Origin: Candidatus Thioglobus sp.
GTDB lineage: Bacteria; Pseudomonadota; Gammaproteobacteria; PS1; Pseudothioglobaceae
Length of the DNA: 12,977 nt
Assembly (NCBI GenBank): GCA_015163925.1
Contig: JAAOIF010000011.1
Coordinates: 1 to 12,977, forward strand
Reading direction: 5' to 3'
This document shows positions 1 to 7,611 of this stretch, piece after piece; position 1 is the stretch's first letter; each line of letters starts with the position of its first letter. Position numbers and translations under genes: made by a program. The notes beneath the pieces are model-generated. The model was not told the origin of the DNA. It worked only from the letters and a program-made list of their open reading frames with translations, and did not search any database.

Positions 1-1011
1 AATCGCAAAGCCTTTAATACTAATATCGGCTTGCGAAAATGCGAGTTTTTGCCCGTCAGCAATCAGAATCTGCGCCCGCACAATATCCACTCCGGTAATC
101 ATTTCGGTCACCGGATGCTCAACCTGCACGCGGGTGTTCATTTCAATAAAATAAAATTCATCATTTTCAAACAAAAATTCAAAAGTGCCAGCGCCGCGGT
201 AGTTGATGGATTTGCAAGCGTCAGCGCAGACTTTGCCGATTTTATTGCGGAGTTTCTGGCTGATACCGGGGGCTGGAGCCTCTTCAACCACTTTTTGATG
301 GCGGCGCTGCATGGAGCAATCGCGTTCGCCCAGATGCACCGAATTGCCGTATTCGTCCGCCAGAATTTGGATTTCAATATGGCGCGGAGTGGTGAGAAAT
401 TTTTCCATATACACTTGCGGATTGCCGAAAAAACTTACAGCCTCAGACCTTGCAAGCTCAATGGCGGCAAGCAAATCAGCGGATTTTTTCACCACTTGCA
501 TGCCCCGACCGCCACCGCCGCCAGAGGCTTTAATGATAATTGGAAAGCCGATTTTATTGGCTAATTTAATATTTTCTTTAGCGTCAGCGCCGAGTCCGCC
601 GTCAGAGCCCGGCACACAAGGCACTCCGGACTTTTGCATGGCGGCAATGGCAGCAACTTTATCGCCCATAATGCGAATATTTTCAGCCCGAGGACCGATA
701 AAAATAAAGCCACTTTTCTCCACCCGCTGGGCAAAATCGGCATTCTCAGACAAAAATCCATAGCCCGGATGAATTGCGTCCGCATGCGTGACCTCAGCAG
801 CACTAATAATGGCAGGAATATTCAAATAGCTGTCGGCGGAGGGCGGCGCGCCAATGCAAACGGCCTCATCCGCCAGCCGCACATGCTTTAGCTGCTTGTC
901 AGCGGTGGAGTAAACTGCCACGGTTTTGATGCCTAATTCCTTGCAAGCACGCAAAATCCGCAGGGCAATTTCGCCCCGATTAGCAATGAGGATTTTGTTG
1001 ATTTTATCCAC
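1..1011 (-). CDS. accC: Biotin carboxylase subunit of acetyl-CoA carboxylase (3' end beyond left edge)
   Basis: AccC carboxylates the biotin carried by AccB, using ATP and bicarbonate, in the first step of fatty acid synthesis. I translated the minus strand from 1011 to base 1 and found 337 uninterrupted codons of the usual ~450. The N-terminal fold starts [15 protein letters not shown]. The ATP-grasp domain carries K118, K161 and the glycine loop [11 protein letters not shown]211, [21 protein letters not shown]290, the metal-site segment [15 protein letters not shown] and R294 follow. These fit E. coli positions with an offset of +2. The catalytic arginine equivalent to E. coli R338 falls just outside the window. 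The start is GTG at 1011, chosen because it aligns with E. coli and no in-frame ATG lies nearby; no clear ribosome binding site precedes it. The accB stop is 7 bases upstream, so the two genes are very probably co-transcribed. Confidence 0.97.
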   Translation of the reverse strand, partial: MDKINKILIANRGEIALRILRACKELGIKTVAVYSTADKQLKHVRLADEAVCIGAPPSADSYLNIPAIISAAEVTHADAIHPGYGFLSENADFAQRVEKSGFIFIGPRAENIRIMGDKVAAIAAMQKSGVPCVPGSDGGLGADAKENIKLANKIGFPIIIKASGGGGGRGMQVVKKSADLLAAIELARSEAVSFFGNPQVYMEKFLTTPRHIEIQILADEYGNSVHLGERDCSMQRRHQKVVEEAPAPGISQKLRNKIGKVCADACKSINYRGAGTFEFLFENDEFYFIEMNTRVQVEHPVTEMITGVDIVRAQILIADGQKLAFSQADISIKGFAI

Positions 1012-1018
1012 GATTTTG

Positions 1019-1459
1019 CTATTTTATTACCACTAAAGTTTGCCCAAATTCTACTGCATCGCCGTCAGAGCATAGGATTTCAGTTACTGTTCCGGACTGG
1101 TCGGCTTCAATTTGGTTCATAATTTTCATCGCCTCAATGATACAAACCGTGTCGCCCTGATTTACATGCGTGCCGATGCTGACAAAGGCGGCGGAGTCGG
1201 GCGCGGCGCTGGCGTAAAAAGTGCCGACCATCGGCGAAGTAATCGGGTGGCCGTCTGCGGCTGCGGCTGGAGTTTCAGGGGTTTCTGCGGCTGGGACTGC
1301 TGGAGCTGTTACTGCCGGAGCGGCTGGAGGCATTGCTGCCACTGGGTTTTTGTCAAATCTGGCAATGCGAATTGACTCTTCCCCCTCGTGAATTTCCACC
1401 TCAGCCATGCCAGATTGTTCCAATAATTCCATCAGTTTTTTTACTTTGCGAATGTCCAT
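1019..1459 (-). CDS. accB: Biotin carboxyl carrier protein of acetyl-CoA carboxylase
   Basis: AccB carries biotin on a lysine and moves the carboxyl group from AccC to the carboxyltransferase. The 146-residue length is close to the ~156 of E. coli. The N-terminal segment, [20 protein letters not shown], is typical. Residues about 40-70 form an Ala/Pro-rich flexible linker. The C-terminal biotinyl domain (about 72-146) contains the biotinylation motif EAMKIMN with K112 as the modified lysine, and the extra 'thumb' stretch around residues 84-95 typical of proteobacterial AccB. A good Shine-Dalgarno sequence, AGGGAG, lies 5 bases before the ATG and overlaps the aroQ stop codon, which suggests coupled translation in an aroQ-accB-accC transcript. 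Confidence 0.97.
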   Translation of the reverse strand: MDIRKVKKLMELLEQSGMAEVEIHEGEESIRIARFDKNPVAAMPPAAPAVTAPAVPAAETPETPAAAADGHPITSPMVGTFYASAAPDSAAFVSIGTHVNQGDTVCIIEAMKIMNQIEADQSGTVTEILCSDGDAVEFGQTLVVIK

Positions 1460-1468
1460 TTTTGCTCC

Positions 1469-1918
1469 CTAAATAGTTTTATTATTAATATGTTTGATGG
1501 CGGCGTTAATGGCAAATTCGTATCCTAACGCCCCAAAACCGCAGATTACGCCAGCGGCAATATCGGAAAAATAAGAGTGCTGGCGAAATTCTTCACGCTG
1601 ATAAATATTAGACAAATGTACTTCAGTAAATGCAATCTCCACAGCCAAAAGTGCGTCCCGTAGCGCCACAGAGGTATGAGTAAAAGCCGCCGGATTGATA
1701 ATAATATAGCTGATTTTTTCCTCAAGCGCTTGATGAATTCGCTTAATCAAACCAGCCTCAGCGTTGTCCTGATGGTGCGTTAGCGTAAGATTTGCTTGCT
1801 TTGCCAAGCCGCTCAGATGCTTGACAATTTCCGCTAAACTCTGGCTGCCATACCGGTCCGGCTCTCGTTTTCCAAGCATATTCAGATTTGGTCCGTTGAG
1901 TAATAAAATATCCGCCAT
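1469..1918 (-). CDS. aroQ: 3-dehydroquinate dehydratase, type II
   Basis: This enzyme converts 3-dehydroquinate to 3-dehydroshikimate in the shikimate pathway. The 149-residue length is standard for the type II dodecameric family, which is unrelated to the AroD of E. coli. The N-terminal signature [18 protein letters not shown] contains R18 and the catalytic Y23. N75 lies in [18 protein letters not shown], the catalytic H101 in [15 protein letters not shown], and R112 follows. All these agree with the family pattern as I know it from the Mycobacterium enzyme. The ATG at 1918 fits the family N-terminus, although no Shine-Dalgarno sequence is evident. The gene lies 9 bases before accB and 87 bases after dsbD; the dsbD-aroQ-accB-accC order is the one I know from Pseudomonas. 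Confidence 0.97.
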   Translation of the reverse strand: MADILLLNGPNLNMLGKREPDRYGSQSLAEIVKHLSGLAKQANLTLTHHQDNAEAGLIKRIHQALEEKISYIIINPAAFTHTSVALRDALLAVEIAFTEVHLSNIYQREEFRQHSYFSDIAAGVICGFGALGYEFAINAAIKHINNKTI

Positions 1919-1948
1919 TTGAGTTTTTTTTAAGTATTAAGAAAAATG

Positions 1949-1976
1949 ATTTTACCAGCAATATCGTGAATTTTAA
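1949..1976 (-). promoter_or_regulatory. Possible promoter for aroQ-accB-accC
   Basis: In the 87-base gap after dsbD, the minus strand holds TTAAAA (1976-1971), a 16-base spacer and TAAAAT (1954-1949), about 31 bases before the aroQ start. The -10 box matches five of six consensus bases and the -35 four of six. In AT-rich DNA such matches arise by chance, and read-through from dsbD is an equally good explanation for aroQ expression. No terminator is visible in the gap. Confidence 0.25.
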
Positions 1977-2005
1977 TAGAAGTTATCGGCATTTTCACTA
2001 CTTTT

Positions 2006-4216
2006 TTATTTGGCTTGCTGCAAACGGCTAATAAAATTCTCAGCACTAATTTCGCCAATAATCCGCTGTGAGCGTTTTTCAATTCCGGCTTTAAAAAACA
2101 AAATCGCCGGCGGCCCGACTATGTTAAAACGCCGCATTAGAGCCTTATCAGCGGCATTATTTTTGGTCACATCAGCTTGTAAGGCAACCACATTTTGCAT
2201 ATTCTCAACCACTTGTGAATTGGAAAATACAATTCGCTCCAGCGCCTTGCAAGAAATGCACCAGTCGGCGTAAAAATCCAGCACCAGAGCCTGATTATTT
2301 TGCCGAGCTTGGCGTAATTCTTGGTCTAAATCTTGGATTGATTTGATGGGTTTAAAAGTAATATGCGCTTGCTGCTGTTGCCCCTCAATGCTTGATAAAC
2401 CGTAGCCTGAGAGCGGAGCAAACATATCGCCGCCGCCGCGTGCTACCAGCACCCAGAGCAAAATTCCATAGCCCAAAATAATCAGCCCAATAGCTTTAAA
2501 TATCCGCCGCCAAGGGGTTGTGGCATTCGCAAAAACGCCCATTGCAATCGGGGAAATTGTTAGTAATAATGCCCATAAAATTAGAGCAATATTCGCCGGC
2601 AGCACCCGCTGGATAAAGTAAATCGCCAGCCCTAACATAATTACTCCAAACACTTGCTTGACGGCGTCCATCCACGCCCCCGGTTTTGGCATTGCAACCC
2701 CCGTGCCAGCGACAATTAGCGGCATTCCCATTCCCATTCCGAGGGCAAATAATGAGCCAGCTCCAAGCCAAATATTATCAACATTTGACTGGGCAATATA
2801 CAAAAGTGCCGCACTTAAAATCGGTGCCGAGCAAGGCCCGACAATTAGTGCTGATAAAAATCCCATAATCGCCACGCCGATGAAGCTGCCGCCCTTTTGT
2901 TTATTGCTAATTTGGGTGAGTTTATTTTGCAAAGAGTTTGGAATTTTAATCTCAAAATAACCAAACATTGAAAATGCCAAAGCCACAAAAATCAGGCTAA
3001 ATCCGACCAAAACCCAAGGATTTTGCAAGACAATTTGGATTTGCTCGCCTGATTTTGCAAATAAAATTCCAATCAAAGCGTAAGCCAGAGCCATAAATAT
3101 TACAAATATTAGTGACATAAAAAAGGCTTTTTTGGTGGATATTTTCTGCGCTTGGCCGATAATAATTGTTGATAAAATCGGCATCATCGGCAAAACACAG
3201 GAAGTGAAAGCTGCGCCCAAACCGGCAATAAAAAAGAAAAATAATAGCGAATAAAAGCTTTTGCCTTGCAGAGATTGAATGATTTGTTCGGCTTCGGTTA
3301 GCTCGGTTTTGGAGGTTTCAGCAGGCTCAAAAGTGTTAGAATTATTACTAATGGATTGCCCCAAAACCTTTGCTACTAAAGGGATTTGCAAGGTTTTCTG
3401 CTGCGGCGGATAGCAAACTCCACCCTCCCAGCAGCCTTGATAATTTGCAGTCAGACTGACGCTTTTTGAATGAATATTTTGCAGTGGAATCTCAACCTCC
3501 ACTTGGTTTTTATGCACTTCCACTTTGCCAAATGTGAGGTCGTTTTTGATTTTGCCTTTGGGCAGTTTAATTTTGCCGATTTTTGCGCCATTTAGAGCAA
3601 AGGAAAATTTGTCATGATACAAATAATAATCTGGGTGAATGTCCCAAATTGCCTTTAATTTATTGGCATTTACCGCCAGAACAGTTAGTTTAAATGCCTT
3701 GTCAGGCGGCAACGGGACTTCATCAGTAATGCCAGCAAACACAGACCGGGCTTTGGATTGAGCCTTTGCCAGTAAGTCAAATGCGCCATCCACGCTGGGG
3801 AATTTTGTGGATTTTAGCGCCAAAGTAACCGACTTTTTAATCGGCGGATAACCAATTCCAATATCGGCATAACCTTGATAAATTACCGTCAGAACAATAG
3901 ATTTTTCCACGCCGGGCAGCAGCAGCAGACGGATTTCAACATTTTTACGATAAATGCTGGTAGCGCCAAAAAATACATCATTTTGAATTTCTGCTGGCGG
4001 AAAATTTGCCGCCCCGAGCCGTTCTGGGAGGTCGGCGCTGATGCTAATTTTGTCTTTATATAAATAGTGGCCTCTGGCGATTTTCCAGTTCAGGCGGATT
4101 TCATTATTAACGATTTTTGCTTTAAAATCAAAGGCTTGGTCGGCTGACAAGACTTCGCCTTGTGCATAATTTGATGCAGTAAAAATTAGCAAAAATGTTA
4201 GTAAAAAATGTTTCAT
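2006..4216 (-). CDS. dsbD: Thiol:disulfide interchange protein DsbD with a duplicated N-terminal domain
   Basis: DsbD carries electrons from cytoplasmic thioredoxin across the inner membrane to periplasmic proteins such as DsbC. At 736 residues it is much longer than the 565 of E. coli. A signal peptide (about 1-20) is followed by two copies of the nDsbD-type domain, about 25-135 and 170-282. The second has the redox pair C262/C268 in YQGCWEGGVCYPP. The first reads YQGYADIGIGYPP and has no cysteine. Residues about 320-592 are the membrane core, with eight likely helices, C340 (TSCVLPM) and C462 (GPCSAPI). The C-terminal thioredoxin-like domain has the W-C-I-S-C-K motif (C653, C656). So all six working cysteines of canonical DsbD are present, and the first domain is an extra. 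The gene starts 42 bases after grpE. TATAAT lies at 4229-4224 but has no convincing -35 box and sits only 8 bases from the ATG, so co-transcription with grpE is likelier. Confidence 0.96.
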   Translation of the reverse strand: MKHFLLTFLLIFTASNYAQGEVLSADQAFDFKAKIVNNEIRLNWKIARGHYLYKDKISISADLPERLGAANFPPAEIQNDVFFGATSIYRKNVEIRLLLLPGVEKSIVLTVIYQGYADIGIGYPPIKKSVTLALKSTKFPSVDGAFDLLAKAQSKARSVFAGITDEVPLPPDKAFKLTVLAVNANKLKAIWDIHPDYYLYHDKFSFALNGAKIGKIKLPKGKIKNDLTFGKVEVHKNQVEVEIPLQNIHSKSVSLTANYQGCWEGGVCYPPQQKTLQIPLVAKVLGQSISNNSNTFEPAETSKTELTEAEQIIQSLQGKSFYSLLFFFFIAGLGAAFTSCVLPMMPILSTIIIGQAQKISTKKAFFMSLIFVIFMALAYALIGILFAKSGEQIQIVLQNPWVLVGFSLIFVALAFSMFGYFEIKIPNSLQNKLTQISNKQKGGSFIGVAIMGFLSALIVGPCSAPILSAALLYIAQSNVDNIWLGAGSLFALGMGMGMPLIVAGTGVAMPKPGAWMDAVKQVFGVIMLGLAIYFIQRVLPANIALILWALLLTISPIAMGVFANATTPWRRIFKAIGLIILGYGILLWVLVARGGGDMFAPLSGYGLSSIEGQQQQAHITFKPIKSIQDLDQELRQARQNNQALVLDFYADWCISCKALERIVFSNSQVVENMQNVVALQADVTKNNAADKALMRRFNIVGPPAILFFKAGIEKRSQRIIGEISAENFISRLQQAK

Positions 4217-4258
4217 AATTGCAATTATAACCTTAAAATTTTGCCAGTTAGAGTTTGA

Positions 4259-4777
4259 TTATTGAGCCACAATTACCATCGCCGGACGCAGCAGACGGGC
4301 ATTCAAAGTAAAACCGACTTGCACCACTTCCACAATTGAATTTGCCGATTTACCGGCTGCAGCCACCGCCGTTACAGCTTCGTGAAATTCTGGATTAAAT
4401 TCCTCATTTTCCGGATTTATAATTTCCACCCCAAATTTTTGCAAAGTATTAATGAAAATTTTATCAGTCATTTGCAAGCCTTCAACAATATGGGAAACCG
4501 TAGCCGCCTCTTGCTGTGCGGTTTTCAGCCCCATTGTCATTGAATCTTTGACCTCTAATAACGACTTGGCAAAATCAAGCAATGCAAATTTATGAGCATT
4601 TTCCAAATCCTTAGTATGACGGCGTTTGAGGTTTTCCATTTCCGCCTGAGAACGCAATAATTTGTCCCAATTATCTTTAGTGGATTGCTGGGCAATGTCA
4701 AGCTGCTGCTGCAAATCTTGGGAATTAGGTTTTTTATCTTTAATAGTTTTTGTGGGTTTTTTTTTGTTTTCACTCAT
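4259..4777 (-). CDS. grpE: GrpE, nucleotide exchange factor of DnaK
   Basis: GrpE releases ADP from the chaperone DnaK in the cytoplasm and so drives its substrate cycle. The 172-residue protein starts with a charged, disordered, lysine-rich tail (1-20). A long helical region (about 21-85) includes [18 protein letters not shown], typical of the dimer coiled coil. The C-terminal beta domain carries the family signature FNPEFHEAV (127-135) and [23 protein letters not shown] (146-168). The segment [10 protein letters not shown] replaces the more usual LLPVIDSLE form. The gene diverges from nadK, as in E. coli. No sigma32-type promoter is visible, and only a weak GAGA precedes the start. Confidence 0.96.
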   Translation of the reverse strand: MSENKKKPTKTIKDKKPNSQDLQQQLDIAQQSTKDNWDKLLRSQAEMENLKRRHTKDLENAHKFALLDFAKSLLEVKDSMTMGLKTAQQEAATVSHIVEGLQMTDKIFINTLQKFGVEIINPENEEFNPEFHEAVTAVAAAGKSANSIVEVVQVGFTLNARLLRPAMVIVAQ

Positions 4778-4832
4778 AATTGTTCTCAGTAACTGTTAAA
4801 ATGATTGTTTTTTGTAAATTAGGATATTTCCT
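4778..4832. promoter_or_regulatory. Divergent grpE/nadK promoter region
   Basis: These 55 AT-rich bases must hold start signals for grpE (leftward) and nadK (rightward). On the plus strand a TAAAAT box lies at 4797-4802 without a good -35 partner. On the minus strand TTTACA is a fair -35 box, but no matching -10 sequence stands out. The nadK ribosome binding site is AGGA at 4821-4824, eight bases before the ATG. The location is well supported by the gene arrangement, but I cannot fix the individual boxes. Confidence 0.4.
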
Positions 4833-5633
4833 ATGTTTAATGTAGTAGGCTTAATTACCAAACCAAACGACCCAACCAGCGAGGAAGTCGCCAGCAAGTT
4901 GCGTAAATTCTTAAAAGGCTTAGGCATAAAAGTAGTATTTTACCAACAAGATATTATTGATAGTGCAGAAATGGTTATTGTTTTAGGCGGCGATGGAACT
5001 TTTGTTGGCGCAGCGCGGAATTTTGTTGATGCAGAAATTCCACTTTTAGGCGTAAACCTTGGTCGGCTGGGCTTTTTAACTGATATTAACGCTGATAAAA
5101 TGTTTGATACAATTGAAAATGTTTTGGCTGGACAATACAATACCGAAGAGCGTTTTATGCTGACTTGCAAAACCTCAGACGGCGAAGAGCATCAGGCCTT
5201 GAACGATGTGGTTTTTCACCGTTCCACCGCCCCCAGAATGATAAATGCCGATGTTTATATCAACGGCAAATTTGTGAATAATGGCTCGGCTGATGGCATA
5301 ATTGTCAACACTCCGACCGGCTCAACCGCTTATGCGTTATCAAGCGGCGGCCCGATTATCAATACCGGCGTGGATGCTATATCTTTGGTGTATATTTCTC
5401 CGCATGCGATGACTTATCGGCCATTTATTTTCAATGCTGGAGACGAAGTGAGAATTCGCCTCAAAGAGCCAAAACACGGAGCCAGCCTGATTATTGATGG
5501 TCAGGTTTCAGCGCCAATTCACGCCGACAAAGATGTATTTATCAAAAAACACAAAAAATCGTTAAAGCTAATTCATCCGCAAGATTATGATTTTTTTAGT
5601 ATTTTACGCAGCAAATTGCATTGGAATAAATAG
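4833..5633 (+). CDS. nadK: NAD kinase
   Basis: NadK phosphorylates NAD to NADP and is the cell's NADP source. The 266-residue protein has the kinase motif GGDGT at 52-56 with the key aspartate D54, then GVNLGRLGFLTDI. ALNDVVFH has the conserved N124-D125, and the diagnostic SADGIIVNTPTGSTAYALS runs on into SGGP (174). A DGQ motif follows at 223-225. It is about 26 residues shorter than the E. coli enzyme. Most of the difference is a shorter loop before the first GGDGT strand (around residue 40) and a shorter C-terminus, so the start at 4833 is right; it also has an AGGA ribosome binding site. recN begins 19 bases downstream, probably in the same transcript. Confidence 0.97.
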   Translation: MFNVVGLITKPNDPTSEEVASKLRKFLKGLGIKVVFYQQDIIDSAEMVIVLGGDGTFVGAARNFVDAEIPLLGVNLGRLGFLTDINADKMFDTIENVLAGQYNTEERFMLTCKTSDGEEHQALNDVVFHRSTAPRMINADVYINGKFVNNGSADGIIVNTPTGSTAYALSSGGPIINTGVDAISLVYISPHAMTYRPFIFNAGDEVRIRLKEPKHGASLIIDGQVSAPIHADKDVFIKKHKKSLKLIHPQDYDFFSILRSKLHWNK

Positions 5634-5652
5634 CGGCTGCCAAATCATTTAG

Positions 5653-7314
5653 ATGATTACCGGCCTGAGTGTTACAAATTTAGCGGTTGTTGAAAGCTTA
5701 GAATTATCTTTTCAGCCCGGTATGAGTGCAATTACTGGCGAAACCGGCGCCGGCAAATCCATTGTTTTACAAGCCCTAAACTTAGCACTTGGCAATCGTG
5801 GCAGCACCGATTTAGTCCGTCACGGCAAGGATAAAGCCTCAATCACCGCTGTTTTTGCCGTTGAAAATAACCAAGCCGTGCAAGCCTTTTTGCAATCTCA
5901 AGCCTTAGACGATAACGGCGAATGCGTGCTGCGGCGGGTGATTGGAGCAGACGGCAAATCCAAAGCCTTTGTCAATAGCGTGGGCGTGGGGCTGGCGGTG
6001 ATACGCTCTCTGGGCGAGTTGATAATTGATATGCACGGGCAAAATGAGCATCAATTACTCTTGCGTCCCGACCAGCAACTGCTTGTATTAGACGATTATG
6101 CCGGTCTCGGCGAGCAGAAATCGGCGTTGAATTTGCTGGTCGGCGAGCATAAAAACCTCAAAACTAAAATTGATAATATCCGCCAAAATCAAGCCACAGC
6201 CTTGCAGCAGCAAGAGTTATTTGCCCATCAGTTGGAAGAATTAAAGCAAGCTCAACTGAGCCAAAATGAGTTAAATAATATTGAGGCTGATTTCAAAATT
6301 AGTGCTAATTCTCAGGCTTTAACCGCAGAAATCTCAGAGATTTTGGAGCAATTAGAGTCCGAAACTGGAGCTAATATTCAGCTGCCAAACCTCAGCCACA
6401 AGCTCTCTGCGGCGTTAGCAATGGATAAGAAATTAGCACCGGCGGCGGCACTTTTAAGCTCGGCGCAGCTGCAAACTCAAGAGGCAGTTTATGAGCTGGA
6501 AAATTACCTAAATGCCTTGACGATTGACGAAGAGGCGAGTAGTAATATGGAGTCCAGAATTTCGGAATTTCACGAGCTCGGCAGGAAGCATAATTGCAAA
6601 ATTCAGGACTTATTAATTGTGCAAGCCGACCTCAAAAAACAGCTGGATGAAATTGCTCTGGGCGCTGATTCTTTGGATGAATTATGCGCCCAGCTGGACG
6701 CTCTGGAGGGCAATTACAAAACTCAGGCGGCGGCTTTGTCAAATGCCAGAACCTCAAGCGCCGCCCAGCTTTCCGTCCAAGTCAGCCAGACCATGAGGCT
6801 GCTCGGAATGCCCGCCAGTGAGTTTAAAATTGACTTAGTTTCCAAGCCCGATGGGGTGCATTTGAACGGCGCTGAGGCGGCGCAATTTTTGGTCAAAACC
6901 AATCTGGGACAGGATTTTAAATTGCTCAATAAAATCGTCTCCGGCGGCGAGCTTTCGCGGATTTCTCTGGCGATTGCCGTGGTCGGCAGCAATTCACAAT
7001 TAGCTCCAACCCTGATTTTTGATGAGGTGGATGTAGGCATCAGCGGCGCAGTGGCGGAGGTTGTAGGGCGGCGGCTGCAAGAATTATCCGCCACTTACCA
7101 AGTGATTTGCATCACTCATTTGGCCCAAGTGGCAGCCTTCGCTCGGCAGCATTTGCGGGTGAGCAAAACTCAAAATGAAACCGGCGCTCAGACCGCAGTG
7201 GAGCAGCTTTCTGAGGCTGAAAAAGTTGATGAAATTGCCCGAATTTTAGGTGGTTCTGTTATTACCGAAAAAACTCGCCACGCCGCCGCCGAGATGCTTG
7301 AACTCAGCCACTAA
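5653..7314 (+). CDS. recN: DNA repair protein RecN
   Basis: RecN is an SMC-like ATPase that acts at DNA double-strand breaks in recombinational repair. The 553 residues match the usual length. Walker A is GETGAGKS (29-36, K35). The middle (about 150-360) is rich in Q, E, L and A, as expected for the paired coiled-coil arms. The C-terminal half brings the ABC signature SGGELSR (430-436), Walker B LIFDEVD (454-460), and the switch THLAQVA (488-494). The start at 5653 gives MITGLSVTNLAVVESLEL, the normal family N-terminus, but its ribosome binding site is poor. I see no LexA-type CTGT-N8-ACAG operator in the nadK-recN gap or in the grpE-nadK gap, so direct SOS control of the kind seen in E. coli is not apparent. 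Confidence 0.97.
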   Translation: MITGLSVTNLAVVESLELSFQPGMSAITGETGAGKSIVLQALNLALGNRGSTDLVRHGKDKASITAVFAVENNQAVQAFLQSQALDDNGECVLRRVIGADGKSKAFVNSVGVGLAVIRSLGELIIDMHGQNEHQLLLRPDQQLLVLDDYAGLGEQKSALNLLVGEHKNLKTKIDNIRQNQATALQQQELFAHQLEELKQAQLSQNELNNIEADFKISANSQALTAEISEILEQLESETGANIQLPNLSHKLSAALAMDKKLAPAAALLSSAQLQTQEAVYELENYLNALTIDEEASSNMESRISEFHELGRKHNCKIQDLLIVQADLKKQLDEIALGADSLDELCAQLDALEGNYKTQAAALSNARTSSAAQLSVQVSQTMRLLGMPASEFKIDLVSKPDGVHLNGAEAAQFLVKTNLGQDFKLLNKIVSGGELSRISLAIAVVGSNSQLAPTLIFDEVDVGISGAVAEVVGRRLQELSATYQVICITHLAQVAAFARQHLRVSKTQNETGAQTAVEQLSEAEKVDEIARILGGSVITEKTRHAAAEMLELSH

Positions 7315-7356
7315 TATTTTCAGCAGCCCTCCACCTATCACCCTGAAAAAACTACT

Positions 7357-7423
7357 GTCACCCTGAACTTGATTCAGGGTCTCGTTTTTACAAGATGAGA
7401 TTCTGAATCAAGTTCAGAATGAC
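7357..7423. repeat. Nested palindrome resembling a REP/BIME-type element
   Basis: Two 27-base arms (7357-7383 and 7397-7423) are inverted copies of each other around a 13-base spacer. They share the 15-base core CTGAACTTGATTCAG and outer GTCA/TCTC ends, and differ at four bases. Each arm is also a hairpin by itself: CCCTGAA-CTTGA-TTCAGGG on the left and ATTCTGAA-TCAAG-TTCAGAAT on the right. The four differences are paired within each arm (CC with GG on the left, TT with AA on the right), so both small hairpins stay intact. The element could act as a terminator for either gene, or be a dispersed palindromic repeat; one window cannot show whether it is repeated in the genome. Confidence 0.75.
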
Positions 7424-7562
7424 AAGCGGCTGGAGTTCAGAATGACAAGTGGCTGGAGTTCAGAATGACAAGCGGCTGGAGTTCAGAATGACAAGCGGCT
7501 GGAGTTCAGAATGACAAGTGGCTGGAGTTCAGAATGACAAGTGGCTGGAGTTCAGAATGACA
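7411..7562. repeat. Tandem repeat, 23-bp unit, six full copies plus a 14-base partial copy
   Basis: Units start at 7411, 7434, 7457, 7480, 7503 and 7526, with a partial unit at 7549-7562. Each reads AGTTCAGAATGACAAG, then C or T, then GGCTGG. The only variable base is position 17 of the unit, which goes C, T, C, C, T, T. The first 13 bases of unit 1 are the end of the right arm of the adjacent palindrome, so the array seems to have grown from that arm. There are no spacers, so it is not a CRISPR array. No plausible reading frame crosses it. Confidence 0.95.
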
Positions 7563-7587
7563 GGGGAAATTTAATATTCCAAGATTC

Positions 7588-7611
7588 CAAGGCAGAACCT
7601 TGTCATTTTTT
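7588..7611 (+). terminator. Weak candidate terminator for the recN transcript
   Basis: On the plus strand CAAGG-CAGAA-CCTTG (7588-7602) forms a 5-bp stem with a 5-base loop, followed after two or three bases by six T residues. It overlaps the last codons of sqr on the other strand. The stem is short, so the larger palindrome at 7357-7423 may do the real work. Confidence 0.3.

Larger units (their letters stand above)
7315..7602. other. Repeat-rich gap between convergent recN and sqr
   Basis: This 288-base gap contains no credible gene. From left to right it holds a partial repeat fragment (ATCACCCTGAA at 7337-7347), a two-armed nested palindrome (7357-7423), a 23-bp tandem repeat (7411-7562) and a small hairpin with a T-run at its right edge. 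The two genes face each other here, so it is where both transcripts should end. Confidence 0.85.

Noticed and set aside
31..891. Several open frames on the plus strand opposite accC, up to 177 codons
   Set aside because: The minus strand reads as an uninterrupted, motif-complete AccC through the whole stretch. The plus-strand frames overlap each other, resemble nothing I know and have no ribosome binding sites.
4821..4832. AGGATATTTCCT before nadK as a hairpin hiding the ribosome binding site
   Set aside because: The stem is only four base pairs, two of them A-U, with a four-base loop; it is too weak to claim regulation.
5634..5652. LexA operator controlling recN
   Set aside because: No CTGT-N8-ACAG pattern is present in the nadK-recN gap, nor in the grpE-nadK gap.
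7411..7562. CRISPR array
   Set aside because: The 23-base units are directly adjacent with no unique spacers, and no cas gene is nearby.
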